The notes under the pieces are model-generated. The model was not told where the DNA came from and did no database searches. It saw nothing but the letters and a program-made list of their open reading frames with translations. Below, in pieces: positions 50,754 to 60,046 of a stretch of 64,000 bases of DNA (positions within the stretch are counted from its first letter, which is position 1; every line of letters starts with the position of its first letter). The translations under genes were made by a program, and so were the position numbers. The stretch spans positions 310,001 to 374,000 of the forward strand of contig NZ_JAOVZW010000001.1 in assembly GCF_026460885.1 (NCBI RefSeq), read 5' to 3'. The DNA comes from Chryseobacterium formosum (lineage in GTDB: Bacteria > Bacteroidota > Bacteroidia > Flavobacteriales > Weeksellaceae).

Positions 50754-51575
50754 ATGAAAATTAAAGATCATTTTCTCTCACAGGAAATATTTGAAATAAA
50801 AGAAACAGATACAAAAGGTGTTTTTAAAACCTCCCCTATTCCATCTAATATTTCAAAATATTATGAAAGTGAAGATTATATTTCTCATCATCAAGATTCA
50901 GGAAGTTTAAAAGAAAAACTATATAAATTTCTTCAGTCTTTTAATTTACAGTACAAAAAAACAATACTTTTAGATCGAATTAATAAGGGTTCAAAAGTTT
51001 TAGACTATGGTTGCGGTGCAGGAGAATTTGTAAAATATATAGAAAATGATTTTGAAGTTTTCGGATTTGAGCCCAATTCTGATGCAAGAAATGCTGCTCA
51101 AAATAAGATTTTAAAAGCAACAATTTTAGATAATATCAATATAATTGAAGATCACAGTTTGGATGCAATTACACTTTGGCATGTATTTGAGCACGTGGAA
51201 AATAAAGATGAAATGCTTGAAATTTTCAATAAGAAGTTAAAAGAAAAAGGCTTATTAATTATCGCTGTTCCCAACCCTACTTCTTACGATGCAAAACATT
51301 ATAAAGAGTATTGGGCAGCTTACGATGTACCAAGACACATTTATCATTTTTCTAAAAAAGGAATGGAAAATCTTATTTCAAAGAAGCCAAATTGGAAAAT
51401 GAGAAAAATTAAACCTTTGGTTTTAGATTCGTATTATATCTCGATGTTGAGCGAAAAATACAAGAAATCTCCTCTTTTTTGGCTAAAAGCAACAGTCTAC
51501 GGAACGATTTCTAACATAAAAGCCCTTTTTTCTAACGAATTTTCAAGTTTGATATACATTATCGAAAAAAAGTAG
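50754..51575 (+). CDS. Class I SAM-dependent methyltransferase
   Basis: The protein has 273 residues. The SAM-binding motif VLDYGCGAGEFVKYIE (about residues 82-97), EVFGFEPNSDA and DAITLWHVFEHVENKDEM are typical of Methyltransf_23-like enzymes. The end ...PRHIYHFSKKGMENL is often seen in enzymes acting on lipids or quinone-like compounds in glycan clusters. The acceptor is not known. The gene follows parS site 2 and is ended by a terminator. Confidence 0.8.
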   Translation: MKIKDHFLSQEIFEIKETDTKGVFKTSPIPSNISKYYESEDYISHHQDSGSLKEKLYKFLQSFNLQYKKTILLDRINKGSKVLDYGCGAGEFVKYIENDFEVFGFEPNSDARNAAQNKILKATILDNINIIEDHSLDAITLWHVFEHVENKDEMLEIFNKKLKEKGLLIIAVPNPTSYDAKHYKEYWAAYDVPRHIYHFSKKGMENLISKKPNWKMRKIKPLVLDSYYISMLSEKYKKSPLFWLKATVYGTISNIKALFSNEFSSLIYIIEKK

Positions 51576-51635
51576 AAAATCGATTTTTGATCTATTTCTA
51601 AAGGTTAATTTTTATCATTTACATCATAAAATTTT

Positions 51636-51670
51636 AAAAACTCAGGAATCTTTATTGAGTTTTTGTTTTT
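51636..51670 (+). terminator. Terminator of the methyltransferase gene
   Basis: AAAAACTCA (51636-51644) pairs with TGAGTTTTT (51656-51664) in a perfect 9-bp stem with an 11-nt loop, then GTTTTT. Confidence 0.75.
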
Positions 51671-52110
51671 AGAACTATCAATTTAAATTATTTTATTGTT
51701 AAGAATCTGAAAGTTTTACTTCTCTCCTACCCTATTACTATTTCATATAAAATATTTCATTGATTATTAAATAAGGAGATCTTAAAAATTTATAGTGTCT
51801 TCTGAAAATTTACATTATTAATTTAAAGGCTAAATTTTTATCATTCTTTAAATTGAAAATAAATAAACTAAATTTGAAAGTTTTAAAAGAAAAAATTCAC
51901 TGTTTAGTTTTAGAACAAGATAAAAATAGAAAAAAATTGTAAATTTTGAGTTTTAAAAAGTAAATTCTAACAAAAACCATCTATTTTAAGCTTTATTTTA
52001 AATTTATATATAAATACTTTAGAAAAATCTATTTATGGATTTTAAGCATATTTCTGAAAGTCAATTTTCCAACATTTTTCATGAAAAATAAAAATTTAAT
52101 TGATTTTAAA
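51671..52110. other. Non-coding AT-rich gap upstream of the pgk terminator
   Basis: About 440 bases without a credible gene, rich in A and T and with no strong repeat, hairpin or DnaA box that I could see. In the context of the parS sites and the DnaA-box cluster at 53.7-53.9 kb it may be part of a larger origin region, but this is only inference. Confidence 0.4.
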
Positions 52111-52148
52111 GAAAAATAAAAAAGTCTGTCGGAAATTCCAACAGACTT
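52110..52148 (-). terminator. Terminator of pgk
   Basis: On the minus strand AAGTCTGT-T-GG pairs with CC-G-ACAGACTT (52122-52148, one mismatch) around a short AT loop, then TTTTTTATTTTT. It lies 25 bases after the pgk stop. Confidence 0.8.
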
Positions 52149-52173
52149 AAAATTTATAAAAAATAAAAATTTC

Positions 52174-53364
52174 TTAATTATTGATTGCAGCAACTCCAGG
52201 AAGTTCTAAACCTTCCAGACTTTCAAGCATTGCTCCACCACCGGTAGAAACATAACTTACTTTTTCACCATAACCGAATTGCTTAACAAAAGCTACACTA
52301 TCTCCTCCTCCAACTAATGAGAAAGCTCCCAATTTTGTTGCTTCAGCAATACTGTCACCTAAAGCAATAGTTCCAGCCGAAAAATTTGACATTTCAAAAA
52401 CTCCGATTGGACCATTCCAAAGAATAGTTCTTGAATTAAGTAAAACATCATTAAACTGGTCTCTGGATTTTACACCAGCATCCAATCCCATCCAACCTTC
52501 AGGAATTTCATAGATACTTACTTCTTTTCTTTCAGCATCATTATTGAAACTTTCAGCAATAATAGTATCTGAAGGAAGATAAACTTTTACATTATGTTCT
52601 TTTGCTTTTCCTAAAATCTCAAGAGCAAGAGGTAATTTATCTTCTTCAACCAGTGAAGTTCCAATTTTTCCACCTAAAGCTTTAATAAAAGTAAATGCCA
52701 TTCCACCACCAATGATTAAGTTGTCGATTGCTGGCAAAATATTTTCTATAATGGTAATTTTAGTTGAAACTTTAGAACCTCCAAGTATCGCTGTAACAGG
52801 CTTTTCACCGTTTTTTAAAACTTTATCGATTGCCTGAAGTTCTTTAGCCATCAGTAAACCGAAAGATTTAGTTGATTCGAAAAATTTAGCAATTACAGCC
52901 GTAGAAGCATGTGCTCTGTGAGCTGTACCAAAAGCATCATTCACATAAGCATCAGCTAATTTAGAAAGTTGTTCAGCAAAAGCTTTATCACCTTTCTCTT
53001 CTTCGCTATGAAAACGTAAATTTTCCAATAAAAGAATTTCTCCGGCTTTTAATTCAGAAGCAGCTTGCTCAGCTTTTTCACCAACACACTCATTTACAAA
53101 TTTTACTTCTTTTCCTAGTACGTTAGAAACCTCTTCCACAATATGTTTTAAAGAAAATTCATCCTTAACCTCTCCTTTTGGTCTTCCTAAGTGAGCCATT
53201 AAAATTACAGAACCTCCATCTTTAAGAATTTTATCAACTGTAGGTTTTACAGCAACAATTCTTGTGTTGTCTGTAACTTTCAGCTGGTCGTCTTGCGGAA
53301 CATTAAAATCTACTCTTACAAGAGCTTTTTTATCCTTAAAATTGAAATCATTGATTGTTTTCAT
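52174..53364 (-). CDS. pgk: Phosphoglycerate kinase
   Basis: ATG at 53364 gives 396 residues ([20 protein letters not shown]); a GTG two codons upstream is less likely. [53 protein letters not shown] and GGGDSVAFV are all signature motifs. It makes ATP from 1,3-bisphosphoglycerate in glycolysis. It is the only minus-strand gene between 42.7 and 64 kb and is transcribed away from the putative origin region. Confidence 0.97.
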   Translation of the reverse strand: MKTINDFNFKDKKALVRVDFNVPQDDQLKVTDNTRIVAVKPTVDKILKDGGSVILMAHLGRPKGEVKDEFSLKHIVEEVSNVLGKEVKFVNECVGEKAEQAASELKAGEILLLENLRFHSEEEKGDKAFAEQLSKLADAYVNDAFGTAHRAHASTAVIAKFFESTKSFGLLMAKELQAIDKVLKNGEKPVTAILGGSKVSTKITIIENILPAIDNLIIGGGMAFTFIKALGGKIGTSLVEEDKLPLALEILGKAKEHNVKVYLPSDTIIAESFNNDAERKEVSIYEIPEGWMGLDAGVKSRDQFNDVLLNSRTILWNGPIGVFEMSNFSAGTIALGDSIAEATKLGAFSLVGGGDSVAFVKQFGYGEKVSYVSTGGGAMLESLEGLELPGVAAINN

Positions 53365-53464
53365 ATGCACTTATATTAATTTCTACAGTCATAGAAAATC
53401 AACTTGCATGTACAGTTCACAGAAACTGGAGAGGCAGGTCGATTTCTTAAATTCTTTTTGATTT

Positions 53465-53982
53465 TGTTTCACAAATGTAAGATTTTAAAGTCTCGCAAAA
53501 AATCGAATCTTTCAAAAGTTTTCAAAATTTTCTAAACAAAGCAACACTCATCAATCAACACTATCTTCTTTTTTTTAAAAGGAAAGAATGAATACTGTTG
53601 TTAAGTGTTGTGAGTTTCGGGGATAACTTTAAAGTTAAAACTTCATAACACTCAATTTATTTATAATTCATATTTAATTAACAAAATAAAATGCTGGAAA
53701 TCTGATTTTTCGGACACTTACCAACAAATATGGATAACTTTTCCACGATTACAATTCTTAATAACCTATTTATGGAAAAACTAAAGAATTGTGTGATGAA
53801 AGTTTTTGAAAATTTCTGTCTGAAAATTTGGAAGCAACTTTCATTAATCAATTTTCGGATTAAAAAAAACATTATTTTTAACAAAGTTTTCCACACTTAT
53901 TCACAATGCTTTTAACAATTTGTTAGAATTTAATTAACAATTATTAAAATTTGCGGAAAATCAAAATTTTAAAATTTTAAAT
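53465..53982. other. Candidate replication origin region (oriC)
   Basis: This non-coding, AT-rich region between pgk and the DUF4139 gene holds several DnaA-box-like sites: TTATTCACA (53897-53905, exact TTATNCACA), TTTTCCACA (53887-53895, one mismatch), TTATCCATA (complement of 53729-53737, one mismatch), and weaker TTTTCCACG (53739-53747). It also has four AACACTNA-type units (53543, 53557, 53602 in reverse, 53647) and the palindrome AACTTTAAAGTT (about 53625-53636). Flanking genes diverge from it. Two parS sites are 3-5 kb away. The call needs skew and experimental data; small open frames inside it are rejected as genes. Confidence 0.45.
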
Positions 53983-55566
53983 ATGGTGAAAATCAATGTA
54001 TTGGCTTTTGTATTGGTTATTTCTAACTGCTTCGGACAGGAAAACTATACTACAACGAATTCCAAAATTAGAGAAGCAAAAATCTATTCAAATGGTGGAA
54101 TGCTGAAACAATCATTCTCTGCAGAGGTCGTTCCTGGGAAAAATTTTATTATTGTCAATGAATTTGGAAGAAACCGAGGAATTGAAATTTCTTCTTTTAA
54201 ACCAGACAAAAAGATTACTCTTATTAAATATGAATCTTACAGCAATAATCCCACTCTGTATGCTGATAAATTAGGAAAGAATAAAAAAACAGAACTGTTG
54301 AATGACAGTATTGAAGTTTATAGAAAAATCAACAAAGATTTCGATCAAGAGTTGCTATTGACAAGAAATTCTATTGGAATAATTCAGAAAAATCAGGCAT
54401 TGGGGAATCCTTCGTCTACTGAAATTATAAAAATGATTGAGTTCAATAAAGCAACTTTAAAGAATTTATACCTTGAAGAGCAGACTTTACAGGCAAAAAT
54501 TGCTGTGAATCAGGCAAAAATTTCAGCATTAGAAGGGAAAAGATATTCTTCCACAAGAAATGATGAAACAAAAAATAATAATATTATCGTTCTTCAGGTT
54601 AATAGTGATAAAAAACAAACCGTGAATTTTGAAGTTAATCAATATATTCAGGAAGCAAATTGGCGACCTTTTTATATTATTAAATCAAATGGAATTAAAT
54701 CTCCTTTAAAAATTTCCTATAAAGCTAAAATTCAACAAAATACAGGTTTAGAATTTAAAAATATTCCGATTAAACTGATTAACGGAAGTTTCAGTGCTGA
54801 AGAAAGACCTTATGATTTACAACGATGGTTTTTGAGAACGGAGCGTGATCAATATGTTTCTAATTTGGTATATCAAAAGCCAAAAGTAAAGTCAAATCCA
54901 AGAGAAAAAAACATTGAAGAAGTCGTTTTATTGGGAGAATCAAATAAAATAGCTCAAAGAACGATGAAAACAGAAATTTCTTTGGATAAAAACGTTATTC
55001 TTCCTTCAGATGTAGAAGTTACTGAAGATCTGAATGATTTTGAAGTAACCACGACTTATAAATATATTTCTACTCCAAAATTGGATAATAAAACCTTCCT
55101 TTTAGCTTCAATAAAAGATTATTCTAAGTATAATTTTTTACCTGGAGATGCCGATATTTTTATGGAAGATTTACAAATTGGAACTGTAAATATTGATACT
55201 AATCAGTTAACAAGTGAAATGTTGATCAGCCTTGGAAGTGACCCAAATGTTCTAACCAAAAGAGAACTGGTAAATAAGGAAACTAAAGATTTAGGTGAAA
55301 ACGGAAAATTTGAAAGTTATTCCTATGAAATTACAGTTAAGAATAATAAAAGTGCAGCGATTGTTTTGGAAATGAAAGATCAAATTCCGGTTTCTACTGC
55401 CGAAAATATTAAAATTGAAGCTATAAATCCTGATAATGCTAATTACGATAAGAGTTCAGGGTTTTTGACTTGGAATTTCGAGATAAAACCTAATGAAACT
55501 AAGAAGATTAAATTCGGATTTAACGTAACTTTGCCGAAAGATTTAATCACATTAGATATCAAGTAA
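53983..55566 (+). CDS. Exported DUF4139 (MuiA-like) protein
   Basis: The protein has 527 residues with a signal peptide (INVLAFVLVISNCFGQ). An N-terminal part with an antiparallel coiled coil (about 90-180: ELLLTRNSIGIIQKNQ ... QAKIAVNQAKISALEGK) is followed by a DUF4139 domain (QYIQEANWRPFYIIKS, YKYISTPKLDNKTFLLASIK, GNGKFESYSYEITVKN-like end and KKIKFGFNVTLP). The MuiA family is known only as a mucoidy-inhibitor-like group of periplasmic or surface proteins. The gene begins the plus-strand run from the candidate origin and is 19 bases before rpiB. Function unknown. Confidence 0.78.
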   Translation: MVKINVLAFVLVISNCFGQENYTTTNSKIREAKIYSNGGMLKQSFSAEVVPGKNFIIVNEFGRNRGIEISSFKPDKKITLIKYESYSNNPTLYADKLGKNKKTELLNDSIEVYRKINKDFDQELLLTRNSIGIIQKNQALGNPSSTEIIKMIEFNKATLKNLYLEEQTLQAKIAVNQAKISALEGKRYSSTRNDETKNNNIIVLQVNSDKKQTVNFEVNQYIQEANWRPFYIIKSNGIKSPLKISYKAKIQQNTGLEFKNIPIKLINGSFSAEERPYDLQRWFLRTERDQYVSNLVYQKPKVKSNPREKNIEEVVLLGESNKIAQRTMKTEISLDKNVILPSDVEVTEDLNDFEVTTTYKYISTPKLDNKTFLLASIKDYSKYNFLPGDADIFMEDLQIGTVNIDTNQLTSEMLISLGSDPNVLTKRELVNKETKDLGENGKFESYSYEITVKNNKSAAIVLEMKDQIPVSTAENIKIEAINPDNANYDKSSGFLTWNFEIKPNETKKIKFGFNVTLPKDLITLDIK

Positions 55567-55585
55567 AATAAATTTAAAAGTAAAA

Positions 55586-56020
55586 ATGAAAAGAAAAATT
55601 GCTATTGCAGGAGACCACGCCGGTTTTGAGTATAAGGAAATTTTAAAGAAACATTTGGAAGAAAACTTTGAAGTTCAGGATTTTGGAACTTTTTCTACAG
55701 ATTCCGTAGATTATCCGGATTTTGTACATCCAGCTGCAACTTCAGTAGAAAATGGAGAAAATGAATTGGGAATTTTAATTTGCGGAAGCGGAAACGGCGT
55801 ACAAATAACAGCAAACAAACATCAGAAAATAAGATGTGCATTGTGTTGGATGCCGGAAATTGCAGAATTGGCGAGACAGCATAATGATGCAAATATGATT
55901 TCTATTCCGGCAAGATTTATTGCAAAAGAAGTAACGATAGAAATTGCAAATAAGTTTCTTTCTACAGATTTTGAAGGTGGAAGACACCAAACCAGAGTTG
56001 ATAAAATTGCATTTTGCTAA
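55586..56020 (+). CDS. rpiB: Ribose-5-phosphate isomerase B
   Basis: The protein has 144 residues. AIAGDHAGFEYKEIL, the phosphate-binding ICGSGNGVQITANK, and the HxxxR-type end GGRHQTRVDKI match RpiB. The catalytic cysteine position before GSGNG (ICGSGNG) is present. It interconverts ribose-5-phosphate and ribulose-5-phosphate. It is probably co-transcribed with the DUF4139 gene and ends at a terminator. Confidence 0.94.
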   Translation: MKRKIAIAGDHAGFEYKEILKKHLEENFEVQDFGTFSTDSVDYPDFVHPAATSVENGENELGILICGSGNGVQITANKHQKIRCALCWMPEIAELARQHNDANMISIPARFIAKEVTIEIANKFLSTDFEGGRHQTRVDKIAFC

Positions 56021-56027
56021 ATTGATA

Positions 56028-56065
56028 AAGGCTTGTAAATCAAATTACAAGCCTTATTTATTTTT
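56028..56065 (+). terminator. Terminator of rpiB
   Basis: AAGGCTTGTAA (56028-56038) pairs with TTACAAGCCTT (56045-56055) in a perfect 11-bp stem with a 6-nt loop, then ATTTATTTTTT. Confidence 0.88.
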
Positions 56066-56072
56066 TATTTTA

Positions 56073-56080
56073 TATATTTG
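56073..56080 (+). promoter_or_regulatory. -7 element upstream of the accessory block
   Basis: TATATTTG matches TAnnTTTG. It lies 168 bases before the ATG at 56248, so a long leader is implied. The leader contains AAACTTTCA/TGAAAGTTT (56119-56127 and 56138-56146), a 9-bp hairpin. Confidence 0.4.
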
Positions 56081-56247
56081 CATTGTCAAATGGTAATTAC
56101 CAAGCTGTTGATTCCATAAAACTTTCAAAGTTCCAACTGAAAGTTTATCTCTCCTTCTCCACTTTTTTGTTTTAAATTTAACTGAAACTTCCATTGTGAA
56201 AACTTTAGATGGAATTGATGTTTTTTGATTAAAGAATTAAGCTTTAA

Positions 56248-57051
56248 ATGAAATTTGTATTTTCTTTTTTATCGTTATTAAGTTTTTTGTGCATTCAAGC
56301 ACAGGAAAATGATTCTATGAGGATTGATAAAATTGAGGATGTCATAGTAGTCTTAGGACGAAAAAAAATAGTTTGTCAGAAAATTTATGATCAAGAAAAA
56401 ACTATTTATGAAAAGCAATCCAAAGAACTTAAGAAATTAAATTTTGAAAAACTTTTTGATGAAATTTTAAAGTTAAAAGAATTGCAGAAATTAAAGTCTG
56501 ATGAGCGGAAAATATTAGTTTTTAATCCTGATTATAAAACGGTTATTTCTATTTGTGGAAACGATTCTTATTATGAATGTAAACATTACGAAAAGCATAT
56601 TCAAAATGAAGTTTTTGAGAAAGTCTGGAAGAAAAATAATTATCTGAAAATTCAAAAATTCTTTGATAATAAAGTAATCATTCCTTTGATTGGATCGCCA
56701 TTTTCTTCTTTTGAGCAAAATATGAATGATGAAAATAACTATCTTAAAAAACACAATATTAAACCTTTACTAAAAGGGATTTATTGGGATTTAAATAATA
56801 AGAAAAAAGAATTTTATTATTCATTCTATCAAAAATCTACTGAAAATTTAGAAGTTCATCTTCAAAAAGATAAAATGATGTCTGAAAATTATCATCAATT
56901 GGATATGAATATATTTCCTGTTTCAGAAGAAAATTCTATTATTTATAGAGTTAAGATTATTGTTGCAAACGAAGAAAAAGAGCTTAATCGACTGGATATT
57001 TTATATCAATACAAAGATGGAAAGTGGATATTTTTAAAAGAAAGAAATTAA
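56248..57051 (+). CDS. Secreted protein of unknown function
   Basis: The protein has 267 residues with a signal peptide (MKFVFSFLSLLSFLCIQAQ). The mature part is rich in lysine and charged helices, with a pair of cysteines in SICGNDSYYECKHY. No domain was recognised. It is the first gene of a four-gene plus-strand block between rpiB and rnr. Its 3' end is 7 bases before the next gene. Function unknown; context suggests an envelope-associated accessory locus. Confidence 0.6.
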   Translation: MKFVFSFLSLLSFLCIQAQENDSMRIDKIEDVIVVLGRKKIVCQKIYDQEKTIYEKQSKELKKLNFEKLFDEILKLKELQKLKSDERKILVFNPDYKTVISICGNDSYYECKHYEKHIQNEVFEKVWKKNNYLKIQKFFDNKVIIPLIGSPFSSFEQNMNDENNYLKKHNIKPLLKGIYWDLNNKKKEFYYSFYQKSTENLEVHLQKDKMMSENYHQLDMNIFPVSEENSIIYRVKIIVANEEKELNRLDILYQYKDGKWIFLKERN

Positions 57052-57058
57052 TTTTATT

Positions 57059-58585
57059 ATGATGAAAAAATATCTTTCTTCAATTTTTATTTTAATGTTT
57101 TTGCTGAGTTTTGGACAGGTTGACCATTATTTGAGAGACAGCATAAATGAAGCGATAAAAACTAAATTTTTTATTGAAAGAAATGAAAAATATGGTCTGA
57201 AAGATAGTTTAGGTAATCTTAAAACCAGAATTGAGTTTGATGATATCTCTATTTTTGATACTAAATATTTTCTCGTAAGAAAAGATACATTGTACGGCGT
57301 TTATGGAAGAAACGGGAAAAATATTATACCTGTTAATTACAGGGAAATTAATAATATTTTACCAAATTCAAGAAATTACCAAATAGCAGATTACAGATCG
57401 GATAACTTTTGGTATGCCTATAAATACAATCCAAATATCGATCATGAAACGTTTGGGATTTACTCTAAAAACGGAGAAAAAAAATACCCTGAAAAAATAT
57501 CTTACAATCGCGGAATTTATGAATTAAATAATATACGTTTCGCAATTGTAAGCATTGTTGATGACCAGTATTTCACATACTATAATGACAAAAAAATTAA
57601 TACGTACAAAGATGTTGTATTAAAGTTTAATAAAAACGATATTAGTGAATATGAATTGCCTTTTGAATATAAACATTTACAATTTTTAGAAATTCAGGGA
57701 AACAAAATAGTAGTTTATACTTCTCCAAATGGTTTAACAGGATTTATTGATCTAAAAAGCAATAGAAAAATTGAACCGAGATTTAAATCATATATTTTCA
57801 ACGATAATAAAATTTTTGCTAAGGAAAGAGAATTTTATACGACAGAAATAGATAAAAATCTGAATTTTAGAGAAAGAAATGAAAATATTATTGCGGCTTT
57901 AAAAGAATTTGAAATTATTAAATACAATGAAAATATGAGTGTTTTAAAAGGAAATACTCAGGCAAATTTTTCATTTCCAATTATTTCTTTTCAGGAGATA
58001 AAAGATAAAGAAATACCTGTACTTTTTAAGTATTTTTTAGATAAAGATCAAACAGAAAAGAAATATACTCAACCCGGCATTATCAGTTTTGATGGAAAAA
58101 TACATATAAAACCCAGTAAAAAAGGTTCTACATCTTTTAATCTTATTAACGAAGGTTATCACATTCTTGATCAAATTGAAAATAAAAACAAAAAAAATGA
58201 AGTTTTTCTAGTAAAGGAATGGAGAAGTATATCGCCTAAATCAGATAGTATAGAGATTACTTTTTACAACAGAGAAGGAAGTGAAGTCATGCATTTTGAC
58301 AAAGATTTGTATGATAAATATTTAAAAAATTGCATGCAAAAAACAATGAGCATTAAAGATAATTTCTTATTTGCAAACTGTTACAAACATCCTGATCAAT
58401 ACTTTTTTGTGTATAATCTTACATCGAAAAAATTTATATTTAAAGATAAAAAAGGATATTTTCAGCCAGAAAATGATGGGAAATATAAAATAACCAACTA
58501 TGACAAAGAATCTAAACAAAGTACGGACGAGTTTTACAGTAAAGATTTGAATTTTTTATATAAAATCATAAACAAGAGTCAATGA
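57059..58585 (+). CDS. Secreted WG-repeat-like protein
   Basis: The protein has 508 residues (a second ATG at 57062 is equally possible) with a signal peptide (KYLSSIFILMFLLSFGQ). The mature part contains WG-like beta units (RNEKYGLKDSLGNLKTRIEF, RKDTLYGVYGRNGKNIIPVN, PNGLTGFIDLKSNRKIEPRF), which usually form propeller-like surfaces for protein contacts. The stop codon overlaps the next start (ATGA). It has low GC and AT-rich codon choice like its neighbours. Function unknown. Confidence 0.65.
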   Translation: MMKKYLSSIFILMFLLSFGQVDHYLRDSINEAIKTKFFIERNEKYGLKDSLGNLKTRIEFDDISIFDTKYFLVRKDTLYGVYGRNGKNIIPVNYREINNILPNSRNYQIADYRSDNFWYAYKYNPNIDHETFGIYSKNGEKKYPEKISYNRGIYELNNIRFAIVSIVDDQYFTYYNDKKINTYKDVVLKFNKNDISEYELPFEYKHLQFLEIQGNKIVVYTSPNGLTGFIDLKSNRKIEPRFKSYIFNDNKIFAKEREFYTTEIDKNLNFRERNENIIAALKEFEIIKYNENMSVLKGNTQANFSFPIISFQEIKDKEIPVLFKYFLDKDQTEKKYTQPGIISFDGKIHIKPSKKGSTSFNLINEGYHILDQIENKNKKNEVFLVKEWRSISPKSDSIEITFYNREGSEVMHFDKDLYDKYLKNCMQKTMSIKDNFLFANCYKHPDQYFFVYNLTSKKFIFKDKKGYFQPENDGKYKITNYDKESKQSTDEFYSKDLNFLYKIINKSQ

Positions 58586-59568
58586 AAATCTATTTAACCT
58601 TCTTTTCGTTATTTGTTATTTTCTGTGCGAGTTCACAGGAAATTATCGACAAAGAAGGTTTCAAAAAATGCAAAAAAGAGTTCAGCAAAAAGATTTGTCT
58701 TTCGGATGAAGATGGAGATAGTGTTTTATTTTATTTAGACCAATGTCCAAAAGAATCAGGAGTTGTAGAAAATCATGGTTGTCCTTTGCCAGATTCAGAT
58801 GGTGATGAAGTTTTAGATAAAGATGATGCATGTCCTTCAATTGCAGGACCTTCGGAAAATAACGGCTGTCCTTGGCCGGATACTGATGGAGATGGTATTT
58901 GGGATATGGAAGACGCATGTCCAACAGTTTCAGGAGCGGTAGAAAATCATGGTTGTCCGATTCAAAAACTGGATTGTACCCAATTTTATGAAGAAGAGAA
59001 ACTAAAGTTTGAAAAGTTTAGAGAAGATAATTTAAAAATTGAAAATCTTTATAATAAACTAAGTAGCAATTTATTAAAATATTTTACAGAGAAAAATAAA
59101 AATATAAAAGTAGATCAGGTCTATATAAAATTTTTAGACTATGGCCCTTCATGTCTATATTATTCTAGAAATTACGTTCCGACTTGTACAAGTAGCAGAA
59201 ATACAGATGAGTATAATTTTTTAGTTACTAAATTTTGGAATAATAAAGCATTAGAAATGTTTTCCCAAAAAAATAATGTTGTTATATCCGTCAAATATTT
59301 ATTTAAAGAGTATGACAATAGTTATAGTGCAATTTTATCAGAAGAATTACACAATTACTTGAAAATGAATTATTCTGGAAATACATCGTATATTTTTCCT
59401 AAAGGACGAAAAAAGGTTAAACCTAATTCAGTCACAATTGGAATAGATATAAGGTTTTTGAGCCCTTACATTTTAGAGATTACTTATACTCCTCATTCTG
59501 GAGGTTTATACGGCCTAACTAAAAAATTGGAATACAGTAAGGGGAAATGGAATGAACTAAAAGATTAA
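58582..59568 (+). CDS. Thrombospondin type 3 repeat protein A
   Basis: The protein has 328 residues. A signal peptide (MKIYLTFFSLFVIFCASSQ) is followed by EIIDKEGFKKCKKEFSKKIC and three thrombospondin type 3-like repeats (DEDGDSVLFYLDQCPKES, DSDGDEVLDKDDACPSIA, DTDGDGIWDMEDACPTVS), which should bind calcium. The C-terminal 190 residues show no known domain and no OmpA domain. The gene overlaps the previous one by four bases (ATGA). A close paralog with a different tail is next. Confidence 0.75.
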   Translation: MKIYLTFFSLFVIFCASSQEIIDKEGFKKCKKEFSKKICLSDEDGDSVLFYLDQCPKESGVVENHGCPLPDSDGDEVLDKDDACPSIAGPSENNGCPWPDTDGDGIWDMEDACPTVSGAVENHGCPIQKLDCTQFYEEEKLKFEKFREDNLKIENLYNKLSSNLLKYFTEKNKNIKVDQVYIKFLDYGPSCLYYSRNYVPTCTSSRNTDEYNFLVTKFWNNKALEMFSQKNNVVISVKYLFKEYDNSYSAILSEELHNYLKMNYSGNTSYIFPKGRKKVKPNSVTIGIDIRFLSPYILEITYTPHSGGLYGLTKKLEYSKGKWNELKD

Positions 59569-60046
59569 AAAACTATCAAGAAATTGTAAGGTTTAATCTC
59601 ACACATACAATAAAATGAAATGAAAAAAGAATTAGTTCTTAGTACATAAGTAAAAATTAATATTGATGAAAACCTATTTCACTTTCTTCTTTTTCCTGAT
59701 AATTTTCTTTGCGAATGGGCAAGAAATTATTGACAAAGAAGCTTTCAAAAAATGCAAAAAAGAGTTTAGCAAAAAAATATGTCTTTCGGATGAAGATGGA
59801 GACGGTGTTTTATTTTATTTAGATCATTGTCCGAAAGAAGTAGGATCCGCAGAAAATGATGGTTGTCCTTGGCCGGATTTTGATGCAGATGGAGTGATAG
59901 ATAAAGATGATGCCTGTCCTACAGTTGCAGGACCTCCGGAAAATAATGGCTGCCCTTGGCCGGATACAGATGGAGATGGAATTTTAGATAAAGATGATGC
60001 GTGTCCTACAATTCCGGGAATACCCGCTGAAGAGGGTTGTCCTAAG
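58639..60046 (+). repeat. Direct repeat of the signal and TSP3 region in tandem paralogs
   Basis: Bases 58639-58963 and 59723-60046 (offset 1084) are closely similar: both encode EIIDKE-FKKCKKEFSKK-ICLSDEDGD and the same repeat units. The similarity stops where the C-terminal domains begin. The copies are close enough to recombine. Confidence 0.75.

Noticed and set aside
53678..53915. Two overlapping open frames (72 and 61 codons) on opposite strands
   Set aside because: They lie in the AT-rich origin-like region, have no good start context or domain, and cover the DnaA-box-like sites.
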